A stretch of 64,000 nucleotides of DNA, taken from JAADHX01 sp964569385. GTDB taxonomy: Bacteria; Actinomycetota; Acidimicrobiia; Acidimicrobiales; Poriferisodalaceae. Under the pieces are notes generated by a model, which saw nothing but the letters and a program-made list of their open reading frames with translations, was not told the DNA's origin and did not search any database. Positions 25,886 through 34,297 of this stretch are shown here, piece after piece (position 1 is the first letter of the stretch; each line of letters begins with the position of its first letter). The stretch lies in the NCBI GenBank assembly GCA_964569385.1, contig CAZMUM010000015.1, forward strand, positions 1 to 64,000, read 5' to 3'. The translations under genes were made by a program, and so were the position numbers.

Positions 25886-27489
25886 CGACGACAGTCTCGG
25901 CCGCAATTGCCAGGCGCCTCCACGATGCGGGATGCAGGCACGCGTTTGGCATCCCCGGAGGCGAGGTTGTGCAACTCGTCGACGCGCTCGACGAGGCCGG
26001 CATCGCGGTCCAGTTGGTCAAACACGAAAACTGCGGCGGCTTTATGGCCGAAGGAACCTGGCACGCTGACCGTGCTCCGGCTGTGCTGTTCGCGACGATC
26101 GGTCCCGGCATCGCTAACGCCGTCAACGTCATCGCCAACGCGTGGCAGGACCGGGTGCCGATGATCGTGCTGACAGCATCTGTTTCGAGCAAGAACCGTC
26201 ACACGTACACACATCAGGTGTTCGACCATCGAGCGCTGTTCGCGCCAATCACCAAGGCCGCTTTCTTGGTCGAGCCAGGAACAGGCCAAGTGTTAGTCGA
26301 GAAGGCGTTGGCGATCGCCACCCAAGGACGACCGGGTCCGGTGCTGCTGGACATTCCGGTAGATGTCCAGCTCGAGGTCACGTCCGAGCCCAGCCAGCCG
26401 CGAGTTCAGAGACAAGGCGTGACCGTGCCGTCGCCCGCAGAAATCGCTCAAGCACAGTCCGACCTAGCCAAGGCCAAGCGACCAGTCGTGCTCGCCGGCC
26501 TCGACACTGTCAACCACCGCTGCGCCAAAAGCGTCGCTGCATTCTGTGACGTTCTGAACGCTCCGCTGATCACCACCTATAAGGCCAAGGGCGTCGTTCC
26601 CGAAGACCAACCGCATGTTCTCGGCGGAGCTGGGCTATCACCACGGTGCGACGAGATACTGCTCGACGTCATCAACGATTCCGACTGTGTTGTCTTGGCT
26701 GGATACGACCCAGTAGAGATGCGCGCTGGGTGGCAGCAACCATTCCATTCGGGCCAAACGGTCATCGACATAGCCGTCGAACCGAACCGACACTTCATGC
26801 ATCAGGCCACCACGAACTTCACAAGCGACGTGGCCGCAACGCTCGATTTACTCGCAGCTGGGCTATCGGGGTCGAGCACTTGGTCTGCATCAGATCACGC
26901 CGCGACCAAGACGGCTCTTGCGAGGGTTACCCGCCCCGACGAAGAGTGGGATCCGGCAGCCATCGTCGATGAGGCCCGTCAGGCCAGTCCCCGAAACACG
27001 ATTGCCACGGCCGATAGCGGGGCTCACCGCATTGTGCTTAGCCAGATCTGGCAGTGCTACGAACCCGGTGGCCTGCTTCAGTCCTCGGGGTTCTGCACCA
27101 TGGGATCGGCCGTGCCTCTTGCTATCGGCCGCAAGATAGCCGAACCGGATAGGCCCATTGTGGCCTTTGTCGGCGACGCCGGCCTTGAGATGTACCTGGG
27201 CGAACTGGCAACAATCCGAGACCTCAGCCTCGGTATACCCATCGTTGTGTTCGTCGACGAACAGCTCGCACTGATCGAGTTGAAGCAACGTGGCCTCGGG
27301 TTGGATGCCGTCGCCGTCGACTTTGCCGCCACGAACTTCACTGACGTGGCCCGCGCTATGGGCGGGTTTGGCATCGATGTGCACAGTAGAGGCGCGCTTC
27401 GGCGTGCTCTGCGCGATGCTTTCGGTCGCGATTCGTTCACGCTCATCTCGGCGCACATCGGCTCGAGGGCCTACGAAAATCGGATCTAA
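25882..27489 (+). CDS. thiamine-pyrophosphate enzyme, acetolactate synthase-like
   Basis: A 535-residue TPP-dependent enzyme of the acetolactate synthase/benzoylformate decarboxylase superfamily. The N-terminal pyrimidine-binding domain has the proton-relay glutamate in VKHENCGGFMAEG. The middle domain starts near AKAKRPVVLAGL. The C-terminal diphosphate-binding domain has GDAGLEMYLGELATI, where GDG would be usual, and lacks the expected paired asparagines about 25 residues on (VDEQLALIELKQ). It may be a decarboxylase or lyase of unknown 2-oxo acid, or have altered metal binding. TTG start, overlapping the small upstream gene. Its stop lies at the edge of the duplicated sequence flanking the first scaffold gap. 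Confidence 0.8.
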   Translation: MTTTVSAAIARRLHDAGCRHAFGIPGGEVVQLVDALDEAGIAVQLVKHENCGGFMAEGTWHADRAPAVLFATIGPGIANAVNVIANAWQDRVPMIVLTASVSSKNRHTYTHQVFDHRALFAPITKAAFLVEPGTGQVLVEKALAIATQGRPGPVLLDIPVDVQLEVTSEPSQPRVQRQGVTVPSPAEIAQAQSDLAKAKRPVVLAGLDTVNHRCAKSVAAFCDVLNAPLITTYKAKGVVPEDQPHVLGGAGLSPRCDEILLDVINDSDCVVLAGYDPVEMRAGWQQPFHSGQTVIDIAVEPNRHFMHQATTNFTSDVAATLDLLAAGLSGSSTWSASDHAATKTALARVTRPDEEWDPAAIVDEARQASPRNTIATADSGAHRIVLSQIWQCYEPGGLLQSSGFCTMGSAVPLAIGRKIAEPDRPIVAFVGDAGLEMYLGELATIRDLSLGIPIVVFVDEQLALIELKQRGLGLDAVAVDFAATNFTDVARAMGGFGIDVHSRGALRRALRDAFGRDSFTLISAHIGSRAYENRI

Positions 27490-27543
27490 AACCAACTACA
27501 TGAAGTTTCTAGGGATCGTCTCTTCCCACGTGCGTTCGAAGAC
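27489..27543. repeat. left copy of 55-base duplication at scaffold gap
   Basis: This 55-base stretch is identical to 27644-27698 on the other side of the N-run. It contains the end of the CocE-family gene. Equal ends of two contigs of exactly 55 bases are expected from a de Bruijn graph with k=55. Confidence 0.9.
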
Positions 27544-27643
27544 NNNNNNNNNNNNNNNNNNNNNNNNNNNNNNNNNNNNNNNNNNNNNNNNNNNNNNNNN
27601 NNNNNNNNNNNNNNNNNNNNNNNNNNNNNNNNNNNNNNNNNNN
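27544..27643. other. scaffold gap of 100 N, probably artificial
   Basis: Exactly 100 unknown bases between two identical 55-base ends. The contigs probably overlap and no sequence is missing. If collapsed, the TPP enzyme stop and the CocE stop would be about 6 bases apart. Confidence 0.85.
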
Positions 27644-27698
27644 AAACCAACTACATGAAGTTTCTAGGGATCGTCTCTTCCCACGTGCGTTCGAAGAC
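27644..27698. repeat. right copy of 55-base duplication at scaffold gap
   Basis: Identical to 27489-27543. Here it is the true 3' end of the CocE-family gene and its downstream bases. Confidence 0.9.
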
Positions 27699-29669
27699 AG
27701 TCTCGGTGCCCTCGAACGCGGCCAGGTGGGCGTCGACGTAGAAGTTCTCACGATCGGAACGCATCGAGATTTTCGTGATGGTAGACGTCTTCCAAGAACC
27801 ACGACTCAGAGACTGTTTCCATTCGGTGTTGCCGACCGCCGATAGCGGATCATCGGCATGAATCGTCCACCGTTCAACGGCCTCACCGCTTACCTCAAGG
27901 CCGTTGGCGACGTCACGTGTCGCTCCGAAGTCGTCGATGATTGTTGTCGTGACTCGACCCGTTGCCTGGTCTCGATCGACAATCCGACTATTCGACGACG
28001 CCCTGAGCACCTCGTACTTGTGGGCCGGAGCTCGCTCGGCCGGTGGCAGAACAACATCGTCGGAGTCGTCGGAGGCCAGGTCGTGCAAAACCAACGTGCC
28101 CTTCGACAGTGTGACCGTTGCCCTCTCCGCACTCGGCCAAATCAGCGGCCAATACGCTGTCGAAACTGAGAGCCGAAGCCGGTGTCCGGCCGGCACCGAA
28201 TAGGCAACATCGTCTAACTTCAACCGAACGGTGATATTGCGACCGGCCACCAACGCCTGAGGTGAGTCGGAGCCATCGCGGTGGCACAGGTTCAGCACAC
28301 CGTAGGTAATCCGCGTCGAGGTGCCATCGGGCCAAACATCGTTCAGTCGCACCGCAAGTTGCCCAGACGTGGCATCGACCCGCAAGGTCAGCTCGACTTC
28401 AGGAGTGCCGACGATAGCCAGATCAGCCGCCAACGGCTCGGTGTCGAAACACGCCGACAAGGCGTCGTCGCGGCGCTGGTCGCCTGGCATGTCGGGGCCT
28501 TGCCAGACAGGGCAGTACTCACCACCGTCGGTGCCGCAATCCTGGGGCGAACAGATCTCGACACCGAGATCGTCTTGGCCGACGAGGTCTGCGGACTCAG
28601 AGAGAGCGGCATTTGTGCCGAGCCGAAAGGTTCGTTCCTCAGAATTGTTGGGAGGCCATTCGTTGGCCCCGATCCAACGCCCGGCCCGGTGTTCGTACGT
28701 TGGCTGCGGCCGTACCGAATCCATGATGTAGGCCCGCATTGAGGGGTCGGCTTCGACCCCAGTTTCAAGACCCTTGAGCCATCGATCCCACCAGCGAAGC
28801 GCTTCTTGTAGGAACCCGATCTGAGGGTGAGGTTTGGCAAAGTGAGGATACTTATGGGTCCACGGACCAATGATTGCTTTGGTCGGTACCGACAGGTTCG
28901 TCACCAGCCGAGCTACCGAGTTCTTGTACGCGTCGCCCCAACCGCCAATGGCGAGAGTAGGGGTCTTAATGAGCGAGTAGTCCTCACATACCGAGCCGTG
29001 CTTCCAGAAGTCGTCTCGGGTCTGGTGTCGAAGCCAGTTGGCCGGAAGTAGAGGTTCGGCCTCGAGACGCGCTAGCCACATGTCGCGCCATCTGTCGCCT
29101 ACGACGGCGGGGTCTGGCGGGCGAGAGGAGTAGGCAAACATCACGGCCCCCCAACCAAGATTCTCGTTGAGAAGGCACCCGCCCTTGTAGTGGATGTCGT
29201 CGCCATAACGGTCGTCGGTCGAGCAAAGGGTGATGATGGCCTTGAGCGGCTCGGGCTGGAGGGCCGCAATCTGGAGAGCGTTGAACCCGCCCCACGAGAT
29301 GCCCATCATCCCGACTGCGCCCGAGCACCAATCCTGGCTGGCGATCCAATCGATTACTTCCACGCCATCGGCCAGTTCTTGGGCGGTGTACTCATCGTCC
29401 ATGAGCCCGTCAGACTCGCCGTTGCCGCGAATGTCGACTCGCAAACAGGCGTAACCGTGAGCCGCGAACCAGGGATGAGTCAGCGCATCGCGCTCTTCGG
29501 TCCCACCCCGTTTTCGGTATGGAAGGTACTCAAGAACCGCTGGCACCGGTCGCTCCGCGGCGTCCCCCGGCATCCACACGCGGGCTGCCAACCGGCAACC
29601 GTCGGACAGTTCGATCCAGACATTGTCGTGTTCGACGATTTCGCGGGTCAGTGCTTCAACAACAGCCAA
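27651..29669 (-). CDS. CocE/NonD-family hydrolase (X-Pro dipeptidyl-peptidase-like)
   Basis: A 672-residue serine hydrolase of the cocaine esterase / X-prolyl dipeptidyl-peptidase group. The nucleophile serine is in GMMGISWGGFNALQ at about residue 125. The aspartate is probably in AIGGWGDAYKN and the histidine in IGPWTHKYPH. A C-terminal beta-sandwich (jelly-roll) domain follows from about residue 340, with VPAGHRLRLSVSTAYWP typical. It hydrolyses esters or amide bonds of small molecules or peptides. The gene converges on the TPP enzyme and is divergent from the next plus-strand gene with only 36 bases between the starts. Confidence 0.85.
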   Translation of the reverse strand: MAVVEALTREIVEHDNVWIELSDGCRLAARVWMPGDAAERPVPAVLEYLPYRKRGGTEERDALTHPWFAAHGYACLRVDIRGNGESDGLMDDEYTAQELADGVEVIDWIASQDWCSGAVGMMGISWGGFNALQIAALQPEPLKAIITLCSTDDRYGDDIHYKGGCLLNENLGWGAVMFAYSSRPPDPAVVGDRWRDMWLARLEAEPLLPANWLRHQTRDDFWKHGSVCEDYSLIKTPTLAIGGWGDAYKNSVARLVTNLSVPTKAIIGPWTHKYPHFAKPHPQIGFLQEALRWWDRWLKGLETGVEADPSMRAYIMDSVRPQPTYEHRAGRWIGANEWPPNNSEERTFRLGTNAALSESADLVGQDDLGVEICSPQDCGTDGGEYCPVWQGPDMPGDQRRDDALSACFDTEPLAADLAIVGTPEVELTLRVDATSGQLAVRLNDVWPDGTSTRITYGVLNLCHRDGSDSPQALVAGRNITVRLKLDDVAYSVPAGHRLRLSVSTAYWPLIWPSAERATVTLSKGTLVLHDLASDDSDDVVLPPAERAPAHKYEVLRASSNSRIVDRDQATGRVTTTIIDDFGATRDVANGLEVSGEAVERWTIHADDPLSAVGNTEWKQSLSRGSWKTSTITKISMRSDRENFYVDAHLAAFEGTETVFERTWEETIPRNFM

Positions 29670-29705
29670 GATCCGAAGCTAGCACTCAGTTATCCTTGGC
29701 ATCTC

Positions 29706-30419
29706 ATGGGCCCCACCGACACAGATCTGGTCATGTTCTCCTCGGAGCTCGCAGATGACCTGAACCTCACCAAAGCGGAGTGGTTCGCAACTTCGCCAGA
29801 GGGGCAAATTCGCCAATCCGGAGGCGCATACCTTGGCGCCGAGCTGATCGTTCCAGTCGGTGATGTCAAATACATCTCAGCGAATGCCGAAGCCAAGATC
29901 GAGACATTTCTCGTCGATAGTGAAGGTGTTTGCACTCCAACCGGTACGGATCAACCTCTCATCGAACTGTTCCTGCCCGCCGCCACCGAAATGGCCGGCC
30001 AGGTGCTGACGGCACTTAGCGAACTCGGGGTGAAAGTCACTAACCCGGCTTACCTAACAGCGTCGGCAACTCCCCAGTCAGCCGTGACAACCACTCCCCA
30101 CTTCGACGACGACCAGTACCTGGCGAACGATGGCGTCGGCGTGGTCGCGATTGCCGCCAGTGGCGCCGGACCCTTGATTGCGGCCGCTCCGATCCCGTGC
30201 CTAGCACCACTCGATGGACTACCAATAGCGCTCGATGACCGAGCGGTCGCCGACTTTGTTTCGCGATCGCTCGAGGTCAACCAGGCCGCCGCCAACAGAA
30301 TCGTCGTCTTCCTCCAGTTCGGGCAACTGCATTCGGGCCCCGATCCGGCCGACTTATCGGCACCGCGGAGCCTTCTCGTTTTCAGAGCAGCGACCCTGCC
30401 ACTCTCCCGCACAAAGTAG
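29706..30419 (+). CDS. hypothetical protein with HxD motif
   Basis: A 237-residue soluble protein I cannot assign. Residues about 130-160 contain TPHFDDDQYLANDGVGVVAI, an HxD pattern that recalls the iron-binding motif of 2-oxoglutarate dioxygenases, and a later QFGQLHSGPDP with LLVFRAATL could hold the distal histidine. This is a suggestion only. ATG 29706 is the first plausible start; the longer open frame upstream is a shadow of the CocE gene. It ends 24 bases before the convergent rhodanese gene. Confidence 0.55.
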   Translation: MGPTDTDLVMFSSELADDLNLTKAEWFATSPEGQIRQSGGAYLGAELIVPVGDVKYISANAEAKIETFLVDSEGVCTPTGTDQPLIELFLPAATEMAGQVLTALSELGVKVTNPAYLTASATPQSAVTTTPHFDDDQYLANDGVGVVAIAASGAGPLIAAAPIPCLAPLDGLPIALDDRAVADFVSRSLEVNQAAANRIVVFLQFGQLHSGPDPADLSAPRSLLVFRAATLPLSRTK

Positions 30420-30443
30420 GCACCATCGACAGGGAACAACTAG

Positions 30444-32087
30444 TCAATCGAAGCTTGGGAACTCCACAGTTTCGTCCCTGGCGAGCTGCTCGACGAGCCC
30501 GATCTCCCAGGTGAGATAGTCGCGCATGTGTTGTTCGGCAACATCGGCTCCGTGGTCGTATGGCTTGTACCAAACGTCGTTGGCCTCGGTGGTTGGGTTG
30601 GTGAATCCGCTCTCCATCGGGTGGCCAGCATGGCGCCAACCCTTGTTGCCGCCAGCGAGTGCCAACACTTCTGCATCGGGCCACATTGCCTGCGCGTCAG
30701 CAACGGCGAACTTGGCCAACAACCCGTCGCTCGACGCCAGCACCAAAGTCACCGGCTCCGGAACTATCGCCTTGGCCTCGTCGAACCGGCTTCGAACACC
30801 CCAGTAAGCACCCGGGATATGGCCACGATTGCGGTACTTGAGGCTGGAATCGATGTCGAGCACGACCAGGCCGTCCTCGCCAGAGTCGAGACGCCCAGAA
30901 CCGAGGCGCGCTGCCAACCCAGACACCTTGATGGCCCGCACAGCGCCAGCCGACATGCGCGGCGTCGGACCACTGACAAGCGGCACCGTCTCGACACCAC
31001 GGGCCGCGACGCCATCGGCCGCGATCCCACCAGCAAGGACCACGGCATCGTCCCAGCCCAACTGCCGTAACCACGACGCGGTCATGGTGGCTCTCACCAA
31101 GTTGTCGTCGACCAACACAATCCTGGCGTTTCGGGTGGCGACGTATTCGTCGGTGGCTTGAACCAGTTGGCCGCCTGGGGCACTTGTGCTTCCCGGCAGA
31201 TGTCCGACCTCGAACTCGGTTGGTGTTCGCACATCGAGTAAGTAGGTCGTGCGATCGCCGTCGGCCTGCCACCTTGCCAACTGCTCTCGGTCGATCTGTT
31301 CGACCCCAAACTTTCGGCCAACCACAGCCGCGGCAGCTTCGGACCAAGCTCGGCTAGAGCCCGCAGGGTCGGGGGCGTGAGTTTCATGGCCACGAGCTAC
31401 CTCGAGGCCAGCAAGCTCCCACCCCATGGTGCCGTTCTCGAGGGCCACCACCCGATTCTCGAGTCCGGCGTTGATGAGCGATTGTGCGCCGATGATGCTG
31501 CGCGTCCGGCCAGCACAGTTGACAACGACCAACGTGTCGGGGTTATCGACCATTTCCTTAACACGGTGTACGAGCTCGGCACCAGGACAGTCGACACCGG
31601 TGGGGATGCTCATGTTCTTGAACTCGGGCATCGGTCGGGAATCGAGCAGCACAAGGTCAGACTCGCTTTGCAGCAACGAGTTGAGCTCCGTCGCCGAAAT
31701 ATGCGGCGTTCGGTAAACCGTTTCGACGTGTTCGCCGAAAGCCTTGGAAGGAACGTTAACCCCGGCATACAACTCGCCGCCGTTGCCAGCCCAGGCTTGT
31801 GAGCCTCCATCGAGAACCGAGACACTGGTCCAGCCGAGATCTGTCGATCTCGCCGCTGCTCTTTGGGCCAGGTCGGTCGAGCCATCATCGCACCAGACGA
31901 GCCGGGTGCTTCGCCGCGGCACAACCGACCCAAGCATCATCTCGAGTCTTGAAAGCGGAACACATGCGGCGTGGAATAGGTGCGAATTGAAGTAGTCGCC
32001 TTGCTCTCTGGCATCGATCAGGGCGAGCTCGTCGCCATCGGTCAACCAGGCCCGCAGAGTGCCAGCATCGATCAGTGATTGCATCAA
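30444..32087 (-). CDS. four-domain rhodanese (sulfurtransferase) protein
   Basis: A 547-residue protein with four rhodanese domains in a row (about 1-105, 125-235, 260-375 and 395-510). Only domain 2 has a complete active-site loop, CAGRTR with cysteine 191. Domain 1 has C66 in WCDDGS, while domains 3 (LVDDNLVRA) and 4 (LASSDGLLA) lack the cysteine and are structural or binding domains. Rhodaneses carry persulfide sulfur. Its start overlaps the stop of the thiol dioxygenase gene by four bases, so the pair probably deals with sulfane sulfur released during thiol oxidation, in the cytoplasm. Confidence 0.85.
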   Translation of the reverse strand: MMQSLIDAGTLRAWLTDGDELALIDAREQGDYFNSHLFHAACVPLSRLEMMLGSVVPRRSTRLVWCDDGSTDLAQRAAARSTDLGWTSVSVLDGGSQAWAGNGGELYAGVNVPSKAFGEHVETVYRTPHISATELNSLLQSESDLVLLDSRPMPEFKNMSIPTGVDCPGAELVHRVKEMVDNPDTLVVVNCAGRTRSIIGAQSLINAGLENRVVALENGTMGWELAGLEVARGHETHAPDPAGSSRAWSEAAAAVVGRKFGVEQIDREQLARWQADGDRTTYLLDVRTPTEFEVGHLPGSTSAPGGQLVQATDEYVATRNARIVLVDDNLVRATMTASWLRQLGWDDAVVLAGGIAADGVAARGVETVPLVSGPTPRMSAGAVRAIKVSGLAARLGSGRLDSGEDGLVVLDIDSSLKYRNRGHIPGAYWGVRSRFDEAKAIVPEPVTLVLASSDGLLAKFAVADAQAMWPDAEVLALAGGNKGWRHAGHPMESGFTNPTTEANDVWYKPYDHGADVAEQHMRDYLTWEIGLVEQLARDETVEFPSFD

Positions 32088-32686
32088 CAGCCCTGAAGGT
32101 TGGTGCGGCCCTCACGAATGCCACTAACGCTTTTGAAGATCTTCCACTCGCCATTGTCGGCGTCGTAGTACTCCCGACCGTCGAGGCGTTCTAAGGCCAG
32201 GCCATAACAGTGGAAGTTGAGCGCCGTGCCATCGATGTGAATCGAGTGAAGATCGTCGGGCAGCATGGCTACACCCGTTCCGGACTCGACGAGGTGCTGG
32301 TCGACCTCGGCCACCCCGCCTTCGTCGGTGCGTTCGTAGAAGCGGTTGAGTTCCTGGCCATCGAACCCAACCACAACGGCCCAAGTCGTGTGGTTGTGGG
32401 GCGGCGTCTGCACATGACCGGAGCTGGCTTGGGCGTATAGGGCGAAGCGGTCGTCGGTGTCTTGGGCCAGCCGATACATGAAGCTGTTCTCCTTTGCCGA
32501 CTCATCTGGGGTCGGAAAGTCCGCCAACGGGAACAGCTCGCGGTGGCTGCTGAGTTCGACCAGGCGATCCCGAATGGCCTCTACCCCTGCTCTGGTTACC
32601 CCGAGCTCGAACTCGATCTTCTCGATTTCGTCCATCGCCGCGGCGACGGCCTCGGCTCGGGCGTGGCTAACTGAGTTCTCGTCCAT
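32084..32686 (-). CDS. cysteine dioxygenase-like thiol dioxygenase
   Basis: A 200-residue cupin of the cysteine dioxygenase type I group, which uses non-heme iron and oxygen to convert a thiol to a sulfinic acid. Iron-binding histidines are in PPHNHTTWAVVVG and in LHSIHIDG. The family's GLALERLDGREYY follows. Substrate could be cysteine, 3-mercaptopropionate or another thiol; the crosslink cysteine of animal enzymes is not evident. Start chosen at ATG 32686 (MDENSVSHAR), which has GAGGG close upstream; an in-frame upstream start at 32722 adds 12 unlikely residues. Coupled to the rhodanese gene. Confidence 0.8.
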   Translation of the reverse strand: MDENSVSHARAEAVAAAMDEIEKIEFELGVTRAGVEAIRDRLVELSSHRELFPLADFPTPDESAKENSFMYRLAQDTDDRFALYAQASSGHVQTPPHNHTTWAVVVGFDGQELNRFYERTDEGGVAEVDQHLVESGTGVAMLPDDLHSIHIDGTALNFHCYGLALERLDGREYYDADNGEWKIFKSVSGIREGRTNLQGC

Positions 32687-32778
32687 CCCTCGACCGTAGT
32701 GGTTCTCGGCCACCCGCGACACTCGAGCCCCACACGTCCAACCCGTGCGGTGCTCAGCTGTGCAGCTACAGTCGGACC

Positions 32779-33753
32779 ATGGCCCCGTCTCTAAGCATCA
32801 ACCTGATGCCAACCGCTCGGGTAGCCGAACTCGTCGAGCTAGCGGTCCTCGCCGAAGCGAGCGGATGCTCTCGCTGCTGGGTATACGACGAGGGGCTTGC
32901 CACCCGTGACGTGTACGTGACGCTCGCTGCGATCGCAGGCCAGACCGGCTCAATTCCGCTCGGCCCTGGCATCACCAACCCTTTCGTTCGCCACCCTGGC
33001 GCCACCGCGGCGGCCATTGCCACCCTCGACGAGATGTCCGATGGACGAGCGTTTCTTGGTGTCGGAGCGGGAGGTGGCCTCACCCTCAACCCCCTCGCTA
33101 TCGAACGCAATCGACCCCTCACAGCCGTGCGAGAGATGGTGGAGACCCTACGCCGTCTTTTCGCTGGAGAACGTGTCGACCATGATGGGCACGCGTTCTC
33201 GTTCAACAATGCGCACTTGGAATACGCCCGCCCTGAAATCCCCATCTTCATGGCCGGGAGGGGCCCACGGATGACTCGGCTTGGCGGCCAACTCGCCGAT
33301 GGGTTCAACCTTTCCTATATCCACAAGTCTCTGCTCGGCGAACATGTTCTGGCGTTACGCGAGGCAGCCGGCGACCGACCATTTCTCGTCACGTACTCGA
33401 CGATGGTGGCGACGAACGAAGCCGACATCGAGGTGGCTCGAGCCCAACTGAGCTTTCGGCTGGTCGATAGCCCCGATTCGGTCAAAGAACTCATCGGCAT
33501 GACTCCAGACCACACCGACGCCATTCGCGCCAGCTTGGCCCAAGGTGGTCCCAGCCTTGCCGCACAACACGTCGACGACGAGTGGATTCGCTCGTTCGTG
33601 ATTACTGGCACCGATGCCGAATGCGCCACAGAGCTAGTCGCACTGCTTACCGAAAACAAGATCGATGAGTTTCAGCTACCCGTGTTGAGTACCGGCGACG
33701 CCGCGGCACTTATCGAGCGCACCGCGGCGATGTTCACCCCGACCAGCGATTGA
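32779..33753 (+). CDS. luciferase-like F420-dependent oxidoreductase
   Basis: A 324-residue LLM-class enzyme of the methylene-tetrahydromethanopterin reductase type. Typical parts are LAEASGCSRCWVYDEGL, PLGPGITNPFVRHP, LDEMSDGRAFLGVGAGGG and IPIFMAGRGPRMTRLGGQLADGF, which form the TIM barrel and bind the deazaflavin. It transfers hydride between F420 and an unknown substrate. Its 3' end overlaps that of the convergent UbiX gene by about 20 bases. It is divergent from the thiol dioxygenase gene. Confidence 0.85.
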   Translation: MAPSLSINLMPTARVAELVELAVLAEASGCSRCWVYDEGLATRDVYVTLAAIAGQTGSIPLGPGITNPFVRHPGATAAAIATLDEMSDGRAFLGVGAGGGLTLNPLAIERNRPLTAVREMVETLRRLFAGERVDHDGHAFSFNNAHLEYARPEIPIFMAGRGPRMTRLGGQLADGFNLSYIHKSLLGEHVLALREAAGDRPFLVTYSTMVATNEADIEVARAQLSFRLVDSPDSVKELIGMTPDHTDAIRASLAQGGPSLAAQHVDDEWIRSFVITGTDAECATELVALLTENKIDEFQLPVLSTGDAAALIERTAAMFTPTSD

Positions 33754-34297
33754 CCTCGTCGACCACTATGCCCAAGGGTTCGAGCGCCCGACCTGCTGTG
33801 TGTGTCACCACATCGCCAAGCGATTCCGGCTGGTTGTAGAAAGCGGGGACGGGCGGATAGACCACCGCCCCAATCTCGGCCACCTGAGTCATGAGGCGAA
33901 GATGGCCGAGATGCAGTGGTGTCTCGCGCACCATGAGCACCAACGGTCGGCGCTCCTTGAGCGTCACGTCGGCGGCGCGACTGATGAGGTCGGCCGAGTA
34001 CGAGTTGGCAATGGCCGAAAGCGATTTGATCGAACAAGGCGCAACAATCATTCCGGCTGTCGCAAACGATCCACTGCTGATGGACGCCGCGATATCGCGC
34101 GAGGCATGAACCTGATCGGCCAGAGCCTCGACATCGGCCACCGATATGTCGAGTTCGATCCCGATCGTTGTCCGACCAGCGGCGGAGATGATCAGATGGG
34201 TCTCGAAGCCATCTTGGCGTCGAAGAAGTTCGAGTACACGTACGCCGTACGTGGCTCCGCTAGCACCGGTAATGGCAACAACGATCCGGCGCGTCAA
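33734..34297 (-). CDS. ubiX: UbiX-family flavin prenyltransferase
   Basis: A 187-residue UbiX-type protein that prenylates FMN to give the cofactor of UbiD decarboxylases. Recognised by AITGASGATYGVRVLELL at the start, the PCSIKSLSAIANSYSADLI helix and the RRPLVLMVRETPLHLGH loop. The start is TTG at 34297, overlapping the UbiD stop (TTGA); a longer frame upstream is a shadow of ubiD. The UbiD partner directly upstream makes the pathway self-contained. Confidence 0.9.
   Translation of the reverse strand: MTRRIVVAITGASGATYGVRVLELLRRQDGFETHLIISAAGRTTIGIELDISVADVEALADQVHASRDIAASISSGSFATAGMIVAPCSIKSLSAIANSYSADLISRAADVTLKERRPLVLMVRETPLHLGHLRLMTQVAEIGAVVYPPVPAFYNQPESLGDVVTHTAGRALEPLGIVVDEVNRWSG

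Noticed and set aside
29190..29705. Long N-terminal extension of the plus-strand gene ending at 30419
   Set aside because: It lies antisense within the CocE gene, and the protein text there is not credible. The start at 29706 is used.
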